From Irineochytrium annulatum (taxonomy: Eukaryota > Chytridiomycota > Chytridiomycetes > Chytridiales > Chytridiaceae), in the NCBI GenBank assembly GCA_027600665.1, contig JADGJL010000373.1, positions 1 through 23,576 of the forward strand: a stretch of 23,576 nucleotides of DNA, read 5' to 3'. Shown piece after piece: positions 10,453 through 20,955 of this stretch. Every line of letters starts with the position of its first letter. Position 1 is the first letter of the stretch. The notes beneath the pieces were generated by a model. The model was not told the origin of the DNA, did no database searches, and saw only the letters and a list, made by a program, of their open reading frames with translations. The position numbers and the translations under genes were made by a program.

Positions 10453-12823
10453 TTATGCTTGTGATCTCCAAAACGTGTTTAAAATCCTTTTAGTGATAAC
10501 TGGCCCGAAGGATTTTCTTCCCGTGCCTCCAAGCGCCTTGATGAGGTTCTCTCTCTCGTCGTCTGTCCGCACACCTTCAAAAGCTTTCATTATACTTAAA
10601 CAGAGGTTAACAACACACGGATATTTATGCATGTACCTGAAGCTGGTGGGATATGTTGCGGCGATGGTCGTGGCTTTTTCGAGGCTGACTCCATGGATTG
10701 TCATCAGCTGCCTTACCCAAACGTCCTTCCTCGTAAAATGTTTTGTCTTCACATTTAAACGGTCGAAGTCTTCGTAAGTAACCATGGTACCACTGTGAGC
10801 TTCGTCTCGTTCTTGAAACCACTCCGGCTTGTTGTTGCCGTAGATTCGTTCTGCAAGAAGGTCTTGACCCTTCAAAAATGTTACGATAGTCTCTTCCTAG
10901 TATTTACCAAATACTTGGCTCGCAGTAGTTCTGTAAAAGAAATAAGATATTTCAATGATTCCTCGGAGCCGAGAGTCCTCCACAGGAAGAATCCGTCTTC
11001 GACCTGACTTTGAGTAAAGCAGGTATGAATGGCATCCAACCCGAAGCCCACAGCACTTTCCATGCTAATTTCCTCAACAAGATAAATGACGTTTTTCACC
11101 CCACTTTCTTTCAAACGGAACTAATAGGAGTTAAAGCAGTCACACGTCATTAAATTGGACCTTCTGCTCAACAAATCGCTGGTCTTTTATACTGCTCACA
11201 AGGTCGTCCATCGTCTTTCTCTCCAAAATAGTGTCCAGAACTATTTCATCGGCGTCACTGGCGGATCTATCTAATATTGTCAACCCTATTAACTTCACTA
11301 TCATACCAGATGACTTTGCTATCCATAATACATCGCCAAGCGCCAACATTCGGCTTTCCACAGCGACCCCTTTCTCCGCTAGGCCTTTTCGAAAATAATC
11401 TCTATCGTTGGACTTAACCTCCCGTCCGTCCAATATTAAAAGTATGTCGAACGTTCCCGCTTTGAAAAACAATTCTTTGCTGCCAGTGCCTTTCATCGAT
11501 GCTATTACAACCAACGAAAAATGAACAAAGCAGAAAAGAACGCGGAGGCTGAGCACCTGTAGGCCTATCTGACGGCCCCGGAACTTTGCTTTCAACAACG
11601 TGACCGCGCGGACTCCGTGGAGCGACTTTGCGATCTACGTTTTTAATTAAAGATTCATGGTAAAACTCTAAAAGACCCAATTGATACCTTTTTGGAAACC
11701 TGGAGATTGCTTTGGTAGCGTCCCGTCATCTTTTAGCCAACCCCAAACCACTCCCGTCTTTGAAAATATCGGGTCCACAACACTTCGTTGCATACTCTCG
11801 GCATCCGTGCTGCTAAACTCTACCATAACGGCAGGCACACCTGGCAAAAAATCAACATGTGCAAAGCTCCCGACTTAAACCTAAATCAGCCGTCAACGCA
11901 AGGTCCTTGGTCGGAACGCGCTTGCTTTCCGATGCAAGATACCAAAAGTGAAGGCCTGAATGTTTCTCGTTCGCCAAGGGTTGGGCGATCTTCTCCTGCT
12001 GGTAGAAACGCTCATCTACATTCTCGCCGTCCATGTCCTCGTCAATATCATCATCAGCATGTGATGCCGGTAGATCTTCGACGGCCTCAATTGACTCCAC
12101 CAAGCGGTCCGCTAATGACTTGCCGTCGTCAGTCAAACAAAACTGCGGCGGGTGAGAGCACTTCAAGACGAGCCCTTTATCAGTAAGCGTCTTCATCGAG
12201 GACCATCCCGCGTATATTCCGCCGGCCCTGGGCTGGTCCAGTGGCGCTTCGCAATGCACTTGACTCTTTTTCACCAACTCCGCCTTCGTCATATACTTCG
12301 TCCCTTCCCGGCTCGCCTCCCGCAACGTTATTAACAGGGCCCAGCCTGCACTGCGGTATTTCGGGATGTATTCCGACGGTGGGCGTTTTCTCTTTTGTCT
12401 CTTTGCAGCAACTGCTGCTCCTTCCTCCTCGCTGCTATATTCTTCATCCAACCGAACGGCCAAATTTGCTGCGGGCTGCGATGATGACGGTGTTGTGCCG
12501 TCGTTCTCCATCTGTTTTAACTTTCTTTCCACTGTCTTGAAAATGGTCGGCCCGATCCCCTTTACTCGCTTAACGTCCGCCGGACAAGTTACTTCTTCTT
12601 TAGACTTGCACAGTGCATCATATGCCTGATGAATATTAGCGGACGACGGTTCAAATCAAAAAGTAAACCTTCTTGTAAACATAATGGGTCCGATTATGGT
12701 TCTGCCGACTTAAAGATAACTTCTTTTCGTCCTAGACAGCTTTCTTAGCATACACTATCAAGAAGTCATGGCTACCTCGGCGAGTTCAAAGAGAATCTGC
12801 TCAAGTGTGTCCTTAAGCGACAT
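10453..12823 (-). CDS. MUS81: Mus81 structure-specific endonuclease catalytic subunit
   Basis: Nuclear XPF-family nuclease that, with an Eme1 partner, cuts branched recombination and fork structures. Nine exons in order: 12823-12776, 12731-12669, 12625-11881, 11840-11700, 11667-11557, 11501-11307, 11270-11161, 11120-10908, 10869-10453; 680 aa. N-terminal helix-hairpin-helix (YKKAYDALCKSK, VKRVKGIGPTIFK) is followed by the Mus81 winged helix (KYRSAGWALLITL, AGWSSMKTLTDKGLV, SHPPQFCLTDDG). The ERCC4 nuclease domain starts at ELFFKAGTFDILLILDGREV and carries the catalytic ERKTMDDL signature. The C-terminal HhH region includes TIHGVSLEKATTIAATYP. The first two small exons are inferred from phase and branch sites; the true start may differ. 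The intron at 11699-11668 would be only 32 nt; an acceptor at 11635 also keeps frame. Divergent from the Mei2-like gene, 219 bp apart. Confidence 0.93.
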
Positions 12824-13042
12824 CACAATTCGAACGGACCTGATTGTCCGATATTGTACTCGCTGTGCCTGCGCCTTGCCAGCGCGAACGTGATCAATAC
12901 AAGGCGCGCGATTGCAAGCAAACGGGAATCAGTTTACCTTAAGTCGCGATAAAGCCTATAGAGATCAAGTCTGGCGCGCTTGTGGCAAGACTTGGGCTAG
13001 GAAATCTTCGCTCAAATTTCATCATTTCTGGCCTCCTCTGCG
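12824..13042. promoter_or_regulatory. Shared divergent promoter region, MUS81 / Mei2-like gene
   Basis: Only 219 bases lie between the two assigned start codons, so both promoters and leaders must fit here (or the MUS81 start lies further upstream than modelled). I see no clear TATA box or other named element. Confidence 0.5.
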
Positions 13043-15618
13043 ATGGATCATCCCAATTCGCGGGGGCCCTTCGGCATGGGTGCAGAGCTCGTTCGATTTG
13101 AACACGATGAGAACGGATGCGACAGAGCGTCCGTCGTCAGCGGGGACTCTCGTCACAACGACCATCTCCTCGGCCGCGACCTTCTCGAGTCCATCGACGC
13201 TCTGAACATATCTGATCGCAGGGCTCTCGGCTTGCAACGTGCGACGCAGCCTATGGGAAAGCGCCTTCGGGCAGCGATGGCAGGTCCGTCGCTGGCCCCG
13301 ACACGTCATCACGAAGTGAATGCGCGTCCAGCCGACCCTATTGGTTATGATCCACACTGCAAGAGTTCGTTTGCATGGAGTGTTACTTCGTCGGCTGTGG
13401 GCGGCACCACGCGGTCGGCGACTCGAGCACTGATTCTCAAGGACTTGCAAATTTCTCTGACGTTGGTTCTGGACCTCTTCCTTTCGGAGCAGTTGGATGT
13501 CCGCGATGTTATCTTTTTGCCCACTGCTTCCGCTCTCGTTCTCTTTTACGATCTGCGGCACGCCGTTGAGGCATTTAAGCTTACGTCCTCTCGAATTGCC
13601 AACGTTTCTTACGCTACCTCCGAAATCACTCAAATGGCCAGCAACGTAAAGGGCGCATTGAGGTCTTCAATGATGATTCACGATGTCGAAGAGAATCCGG
13701 AAAATCACGGGGATATATTGATTCAGGGATGGAGCGTGACCGAACCGCTGCGAGAGGTTGGTTTCTTCTTCATACAAAACTAACTCCTGATCAAGATGCA
13801 CTTTCAACGTTTTGGCGACTTGCGCGCCCTTTACTGCTTAGCAGACGGGGAGTTCTTGGTGGAGTTCTTCGATATTCGAGCTTGCCAAAAAGCTTTTAAT
13901 GCTTTGAATGGAATCAACTGCCACGTAAGCGACCTGACTCTTCTCTGTCTCTTACATTGGGCACAGGGTGCCGTCGTTGCCGTCACTTTCGCAAGCTCTC
14001 GGCTCCGTGGCGACTCATCCGACAGGAGCATCGGTGCTGACGATTGGAGGTCCAAGCCAGCCAACTTCCCCGCGTCGAATGCAGATGGCTCGCACATGGA
14101 TCCCTTCCTCGTCAAAGGAGTTTCTCCGGGGGGTCGCACTCGCGATACTGCCGGAAGGCAGACTCACGGCGTTGCGGTTCTACCCGACGAGGCCCTACTG
14201 CAGCAACTCGAAATGTTAAACAACCAGCACATCCGAATTGATGACATTGTCGCGAAGACGAAGAGTGAAATCCAACGGTAGGTAAGCATGTTTCCTTACA
14301 TGCTAACATTAGAAAAAAAGCCTTGGCAATGCTTCCTCGCGTGGCGAGTGGCCGTACTTCAACTCTCCTGTTTATCAAGATTCGGATCAGACGGCGGCAC
14401 CTAGGCCGAAAACGCCGCCTCCTAAAAGCTTAAGGTCGCGCCGTGCATCAGCTTTGTTAACTCCTAGCACCCTTCGTATCGATACGGGCATAATCGCATA
14501 CGAGTCCGATGCCGCAGCCGAGCACATTGGGAGTCCGAGTACGGCACCACCGCTGCTGTTTTGTAAAGATCCCGTAAACCGACCTCGGATGTCTTTGGAT
14601 GGCCCTGTCTCCGCACCCATAGCAGCGCTGTCGAGAGGCTTGGAGCTCGAACCTCTTGCATCGCCGGTGACATCAGCAGTTCCGAAGGAGAATGAGATCA
14701 GAGCGTGCGACATATGTATGTTACAAGTCCAATGGACGTTCTTAAATTATTGCTCAGTAACCGGGATCGACAAGAGAACGACTATAATGCTGAAGAACGT
14801 CCCGAACAGGTTGCTTTTCAGCCCTGTCGATTTTTCCTGTTTCTCTTCCATGCCGCATGTGTTTTGACCTGTTGCAGATATACGCAGGAAATGCTCATCG
14901 AATACATCAATGTCACTCATCGCGGTTTGTATGATTTCTTTTATCTGCGGATGGATTTCCAGCATAAGTGTAATGTTGGTGAGTAGGTGCAATGTACCGC
15001 TTTCATTGACCGAATCTTTTAGGTTATGCCTTCATAAAGTACTATTCGAACTAGATGGCTATCGACTTAACGCATTCGCAGCTTCATTGATGGGAAGTCG
15101 ATTCTGAGCTTGGTCGAAAGGTTGAAAGGGCGGAAATGGTAGGTGCTGTCTAACGCTGCGATATGTTGACAAAGCCATCAGGCCAAAGTTTGCCTCCGAA
15201 AAGGTTTGCCGCGGCTACACTTTTTTCTCATTTGCGCACAGATTCCCGTGCTTTGCTTTGCAAATATTCAAGGGAGGGATCAGCTAATTTCGAAGTTCAG
15301 GAATAGCAGGCAAAGAATTTTCGTCGAAGTAAGAATGTGTTAACGCAGGCGCAGCATCATGTTGGAGGACCCGAGCTTCAGGCCTAAGCTCTACAGAACT
15401 TCCGGTCCGGACGCTGGTAACGAGGAGGCGTTCCCTGTGCCAACTTCGAAGATAAGGGGTGGGTTATTGCAAGGTCTTAATCCGGTTGCTGACGTGGTAC
15501 TTTAGCCCGTTCCAATGTTTTGTTCAGCCGCGATGGCTACTTCCCGCCGGCGCATCCGCGCCACTTTCAGCCTGTCCCCAACAGCGCCGGCGAACCGCGT
15601 GGCATTTCTCGGCGATAG
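13043..15618 (+). CDS. Mei2-like RNA-binding protein with C-terminal Mei2-type RRM
   Basis: RNA-binding protein of the Mei2/AML family; S. pombe Mei2 drives entry into meiosis by binding meiRNA and trapping Mmi1. Twelve exons give 695 aa: 13043-13756, 13796-13924, 13967-14277, 14321-14715, 14758-14809, 14878-14978, 15023-15038, 15082-15138, 15182-15203, 15242-15309, 15349-15458, 15506-15618. RRM1-like region about residues 128-195 (ALILKDL, VLFYDLRHAVEAF); RRM2 about 222-300 (FQRFGDLRALYCLADGEFLV, FFDIRACQKAFNAL); then a low-complexity middle with SSRGEWPYFNSPVY. The diagnostic third RRM spans about 518-630: KRTTIMLKNVPNRYTQEML, THRGLYDFFYLRMDF, CNVGYAFIN, FASEK, CFANIQGRDQLISKFRNS. RRM3 is split over seven exons, two of 16 and 22 nt, with one GC-AG intron. 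Poly(A) signal 50 bp downstream. Confidence 0.92.
15310..15348 (+). other. Probable GC-AG intron in Mei2-like RRM3
   Basis: Donor AGCAG|GCAAAG and acceptor ACGCAG give a 39-nt intron, matching neighbouring intron lengths, and join the conserved FRNS to RSIMLED in frame. GT donors nearby would make introns of only 20-26 nt. The donor fits the GC-AG consensus (AG|GCAA). Confidence 0.75.
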
Positions 15619-16095
15619 ATAGATTTTCACATTTTAATAGAGCGCATGACAGCTGGGGTTTATTTTCAAATAAATGCTACTGAAAATCAATTTCGCTTCG
15701 ACTCCATTCACCAACTTTAGTGTTTATCTACTCATAATACTCTTGTTGTCGAGTACTCACGGCCCTCGATAAAGCTTGGGCTGGTCGTCTACATCGCTAA
15801 GTCAAATGTTCGAAAAATCTAAAGGACGGCAATATAAATATATTTCTGTATGCGTCGGAGGGGAGAAAATATCGCCAACATATGTTTATGATAAGAAGTC
15901 AGGCTGGAGAGCGACAGTCTATGTGCAATTGCTCTCTCTAGGTCGGAGGGTGTTGAGGTTTTAAGAGTATGAAACCAAAAGATTGGGAGAATAGAACATA
16001 CTCGCATCTGAAGGCGGCATACATCGTTCGGGTAAGACACAGCGCGGACGAAGGTATAAAATGAAACAGCGGGTAGCGACGAAAGAGCACACAAA
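15619..16095. other. Convergent intergenic gap with Mei2-like poly(A) signal
   Basis: AATAAA at 15669-15674 is 50 bases after the Mei2-like stop. The remainder is AT-rich around 15830-15850 and contains no convincing coding frame; it should also hold the 3' end of the minus-strand gene that stops at 16096. Confidence 0.6.
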
Positions 16096-17118
16096 CTACA
16101 ACGGCATCGACAACCTCTTCTTCGAAATTTTGGAAAAATCGAGCAACATCGCAAAACCCTTCCTAGGCTTAGCGACCTTCTCCTCGCTGTAAGGTCGCAG
16201 TTTCTTCTTCATCGGCGAGTTGAGCACGCTACCGTCGTTCAATATCTCAAAGTCGTGGTCAAACATCCGGAGCGGAAGCTCGCCGAGGATTTTACGAATG
16301 CCACTCTGACGCGCAGGCCTTGGGCAGATTGGCGGCGGGGGCTTGCAACCAGGCGGCGGCGCGTTCTCAGAATCGATATCATCCTCCCACGGTCGGCGAT
16401 TTCGCGCAGCCTTGCCGTCGTCGGTGTTCATGACAACCTCGGCTACGGTGGCGAAAGCGTCAGCTGACACCTCGAAGTGGAGAGAGAGTGCGGCACGGCG
16501 CGTCGGACGATCGCTTGGGACCGCGAACTCGGGCGAAATGTCGGAGAACGCTCTGCGGCGCGAGCTCTTTGCCGGTGCCGGCGTTCGGGTTTGAACGTCT
16601 TCGCCTTCGTCTGCGTCCGCCGCAGCGTCTAACACGTGTGCGTCCGAGGCCGCACTCGCGCGGCGCGGGCGTTGGTCGACGGTCCCTTCGTTGTCATTAC
16701 TGCCGAGCTTGGTGATAGCTTCTTTGTCGTCGTCCGCAGAACTGAGAAGCGTCAGTTGTGTTTACTATGGAATAGAACGAGTGCTTTCATACCAAGATAA
16801 CCCACGGTGGAAGAGCCTCAAGATGCTTTTGTGTGGCGTCTCGGTCGCGGCTGCCCTGACGGGCGTTGCGTGCGGGAAATCGTCGCGGAGGCATGCAGGG
16901 AAGTTGGCGCCCTTCGTCGGAATCTTGCTCGCGGGTCTCTCCGTGTCTAGAACGCCCTGATCATCGCCGTCGGTAGACCGCAGGGCCCACGGATCAGCGC
17001 GGAACTCGCCGAGGGTGCGGGCGGAGGGGTTGGCCATTACCTGTCTTGGAGAAGCTTTCGGGCTCCGCTCACTCAGCTGGCTTGAAAGAGAAAATTGACG
17101 ATCCACTGCGTCTTTCAT
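16096..17118 (-). CDS. Hypothetical protein, disordered, with D-box-like motif
   Basis: I do not recognise this gene. Two exons (17118-16793 and 16741-16096) join in phase across a 51-nt intron with a branch-like AACTGAC, giving 323 aa if the first ATG is used; the second ATG at 17037 (MANPSARTLGEF) would remove 27 residues and is equally plausible. The product is low in predicted structure: Ser/Arg/Lys-rich with an acidic patch (DAAADADEGED), a proline run (APPPGCKPPPPICPRP), RRRAFSDISPEF, RKILGELPL and a basic C terminus. RxxL in RKILGEL resembles a destruction box and several S/T-P-basic sites look CDK-like, hinting at a cell-cycle protein, but this is speculation. The first ATG overlaps the start of the neighbouring plus-strand gene. 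Confidence 0.6.
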
Positions 17119-20100
17119 GAATGCAGCTGCGGATGAAGCGCTACGTGCCGAGAAGGCGTCAATTCAACGAAAGCTGAAGCAACTTGACTCCCCGAGATGG
17201 AGTATACGGAATGAAGTGGACTACTTCACCGCCACCGACGACATTCTCGCCGCGGAGAGCAACGAGTTCATCACTGGCGACCTGTGAGCTTTCATCTTTG
17301 TTAAGGACTTACTGACCCGTCACAGAGCCTACGAGGATGCCTCTGAAGGGCAACTTTCGGTTCTGGAGGAGATTTTGGACCTGCGGACCCAGTATCTGAG
17401 GGGCGGTGGCGACAACGTTCGGATTTTGGAGCAGATAACCGCCTTGGAGCTGGAGGCCGCGTCACAGGGGCATAGGCTTATTGCGAGTCCGGCCTCGACG
17501 GTTGCGCGGCCAATCAAAACAGCTCTTTACAGGGAGGATGTGGGGCCAATGCGATTGTACTTAAATTAAAGCAAAACTAAAGGAGTCTATTTTTGAGGCT
17601 ATGGATAAAGCCACCCAGCCTGCGTACAGATCAGATCGAGGATTTGCTGTGTTTTGGTACCTATTCCGACCAGTTGTGCATAGTAAGCTTACTGTGCCTA
17701 CTCAGGGACTTTTTGTCCGGAATCCCATTCTTCGGTATCAGCAACAACATCGAACTCACTTTCGACATTTTCGACGGCTCGCGGACGTGCAATCGGCTGA
17801 AGGTCATCCGGTCCAAATTCTGTGATGAGCGCAACGACGCTAGGAAATACGTCTTCCAAGAATCGTCGTCAGAGTCGAACGCGAGTGATCTGACTCAAGT
17901 ATCACATTGCTAACGAGTCAGACAGATTCACGCCAGTGTTGGGGTCAGGATTGTCATTCAGGTCCGGATTTTGGATGCTAGCTTGAACGGGGCTCAAACA
18001 GAAGTCAAACCTTTTGGGTGGACCTTGCTCGACGTGTTTTCGGATGAACTAAAGCTCAATCACGGAAGATGGTGGGATAGAGCTACAAATCTTGGCTGAT
18101 ACCTTTACAAGGCGCCTAGATTTATTCGCGCTCCCCATTGATTTCAAGACTTCCACATACGGCCTACACGAGGCCGGCTTGAAGTGAGTCAGAGTTCATC
18201 GTAGCCGTTACTTAACGGCTTGTTATCCTCACGTAACGGCTTGATATCTTCACAGGATCGAGGGAGTCTACCTATACATTCGCGTCGCGGACCCAAAGCT
18301 GCTCGCGTATCACGCGCGATTGTCCTCCAACATGTTTCTGGAGCCGTTTTATTGCACGTACAACCCGGAAAACAGCAGCGGTCTCGCCTACGTTGAACAG
18401 GAGACGAGCTTCGTTTCGATGCTCTTTGACGGCCAACCGAAGAAGTACGGCCTGCGGAAGCGCTCAAGAGGCGATGATGGGGTGATTGCAAAGGTGGAGG
18501 AACCGAAGGCCGTGAAAAGGTGCGCAGTTGGATTCCTTGCAGTCGATATCCGGCGCTCATGCAGAATTAGTTTCGGCATCCGTTTAGAACTCGTTACATG
18601 TCCACTGGTGTTTTCAGTCCAGTCGATCTCAGTGAGATTTAAGGATGTGCTTGGGATAGAGGCTACGGAACCGTGGATCGTTCCGACTCTTCCGGTCCCG
18701 GGAGCTGACAAGGATACTTTCGGCTGGTTGTCCGGACCACCCGAGTACGTCCTTAGAAGCGCCCCAGCCGAGTTATATGCTCTGCTGTCTTTCGAGATTC
18801 GCTTTCAGGTATGTTTGTTACGCTGCAGATGGGGTTGTAACGGTTATGTAAGATCGCGTCATCAGCAAAGGAGGGCGAGTGCGTCATTGAAACCCCGCTT
18901 TACCACGGGGCGGATAAATCGACTTCAGGTTAATCGTTTTTTGAAGTAGCAGATGGCTGATGTGTTTCAGTGATCAATGAAGGCCTCATATTTCTTGACT
19001 TTAAATTGACCGACGATCTTGATGCGCCACTCCGACTTCAGCTGCGGATTTTCCACCCAGACAAGCGCCCACCGGAGTTTAAGTTTGCACCGAAGCCGGT
19101 CACAGTGAAAATACCATTTAAAGAGGACGATTTACCCCCACTGCAACCGTTTGCTGGAGGCGAGTTCTTCCTCTGCGTTGATGGCGGTAATGCGAACCCG
19201 AGTTTACCAACCGTGACATTGTTACCCCAGCGATGAACCTGCCGTCGAACTGCACAATATCGAGGGCTACCGGCACTCTTCTTACCTCAAAAGCGGAGCT
19301 CGTGCGGGGTTGCACATCCATAGAGACCGCCCCCTTATTAGATTCACACTCCTTGGCGCCAAAGTACACAATGGTACGTTCCTCCTATTACGAAGTTTCA
19401 TGCCCTATGCCCGGAAGTAATCGTCATTTCGGCCAGATAAGCAGAATACGATTTCCGCTCAAAATTAACCCGACGGCGACCGCTCTCATCAGGCTGTACA
19501 CGATCGACAGCCTGACGCAGGAGATTGCCCTGATAGGCGTCGCTCTCTTCAACATTTTTCTCGATGTGAAGACGCGCGACCAACCAGCGGACGGAGATGT
19601 CGTTGACGTAGCTCTAAATGAAGGTGGCTAGCACACGCGACGTATCGTTGTTCACAACATTTAGGAGCTTTCCAGCTGCCAATATACTCCCTGAAGCCAG
19701 GTTTTCCTTTCCCCGATGGCTTAAACATACGATCACTCTCCGCGCGCGTGCCGTGCGTCCGCTTACTCGTCCGGCTGCAGCAGGGCCAGCCTGAGGATTC
19801 CGAGACATCATACGGACCGTATCAACCGACGGAATACGAAGCCGAACTCACGGCAGCGACGTCCGCGTCGCAAGAAAGCCCGAAGATCACCGTGCGGGAC
19901 GCGCTCCGGCATCTCCGGGATCATCCACGGGGGAAGAAAGACCCGAAGCTAATCGCGTGGATAGTGAAGCGGCTTTCTAAGGACAAGACGATCATACCCA
20001 TGCTGAACCTCAGCTTCATCGGGTCATATCGGAAGGAGTTCGGGTTCAGCGTGTCGATCGAGGCGGCGTCGAACTTGCGATACAAGGCCATATCGGTCCC

Positions 20101-20955
20101 GTTGTTGACGTTGTCTCCTCCGATACATAAGTATATCGACAAGAAGCGCGTCGACGATGGGCATGAGGGAGAAATCCCTATGCGGGCATGCCGGGTAGTG
20201 GACTTCGATTCAGAGGTAAAAGAATTCTTAAGTTGAACACTATTGAATCCAGTCAGGTTAGAAGCCCAAGATGGCTGGACGGCTTTCAGGTTGAAAATCA
20301 ATGTTAGTTGATGGTTGTGAGGCTTACGACCATTTAGGTTTTCAAAAATATTAGTCAATCTTCAAAGCTGCTCATCGTCATCGATATTCGAGCGCTTACC
20401 ACGAGTAAGGACAAGCCAAAGCTTGAGCATCAAGGTTGGACAGTGTTTCCGGTGTTTGCGGGTCCCGACCACGTGTTCTTCGGTCAATATCAACTGCCAC
20501 TGGTGCGTAAATTGTAAAATGGCAAGTCTTTTAAATGGGGGTAGTTCGAAGGTGGTCCGTCTCTTAAGCTGTTGAAATTCCTTGCCAAAACAAAGAAGAC
20601 TTTCGAGGACGCTATGGATGCTGCGGAAGGGTCGAAAATGATGAAGGACTGCCGGAAAAACGGCTCCGTTACGATACGAATCTGTGACACACGGAGAACG
20701 GAAGAGATTCCATACGCGAAGGTATGGATTTATGGCGGTATCCCGGGCCCTTCCAGTATCTATGGCAATCTGAATACACAGCAAAAACAACAGGGCCAGT
20801 CAGACATCTCGCATCTGCCATCTGAGGACTATCTAAACGAGAGCCCGTCGTGGAAGCTCAAAAAACTGCTGCCCGCCAATGAGAACGCGAGCTCGTTCGC
20901 TAGAAAATGCGCCAACGCCGTCGCGGGTCTCGTCAGCGCGCCACCCAAAGGTTAA
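17117..20955 (+). CDS. CCDC17: Long CCDC17-like protein with repeated beta-rich modules
   Basis: Resembles animal CCDC17, a poorly characterised protein; a ciliary role is inference. Fourteen exons give about 1087 aa: 17117-17283, 17326-17539, 17583-17656, 17706-17898, 17926-18071, 18112-18183, 18256-18808, 18853-18928, 18971-19186, 19231-19623, 19665-20215, 20257-20289, 20338-20502, 20545-20955. A short helical N terminus has LRTQYLRGGGDN, matching the CCDC17 coiled-coil end. Then GFAVFWDFLSGIP, followed by three similar modules: GWTLLDVF...GRWRLDLFALP; a middle one with LIRLYTIDSLTQEIALIG, GAFQLPIY and VPCVRLLVRL; and GWTVFPVFAGPDH...GQYQLPLFEGG. Human CCDC17 (about 620 aa) has only the first. 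The 17899-17925 junction (27 nt) is doubtful, and a possible intron near 18520-18617 was left unspliced because no frame-keeping acceptor was found. Shares start-codon bases with the minus-strand gene and stop-codon bases with RPC53. Confidence 0.82.
18203..18253 (+). repeat. Near-tandem 20-bp duplication and hairpin inside an intron
   Basis: Two copies, 18213-18232 and 18234-18253, match at 18 of 20 positions and both begin TAACGGCTTG. AGCCGTTA at 18203-18210 is the exact reverse complement of TAACGGCT at the start of copy one. The duplication explains why this CCDC17-like intron (18184-18255) is 72 nt, against about 40 for its neighbours. Confidence 0.8.

Noticed and set aside
13022..13633. 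203-aa minus-strand open frame opposite the Mei2-like first exon
   Set aside because: Antisense shadow of a long coding exon; no family resemblance.
17121..17570. Small stand-alone gene ending at TAA 17568-17570
   Set aside because: A 43-nt intron at 17540-17582 joins it in phase to the next exon, and the joined order matches CCDC17 (coiled-coil end then GFAVFWDF).
19232..19375. Alternative frame reading DEPAVELHNIEGYRHSS in exon 10 of the CCDC17-like gene
   Set aside because: Looks protein-like but needs a splice phase that is not available. The other frame continues the VDGA-NLPSNCTISR pattern and runs straight into LIRLYTID.
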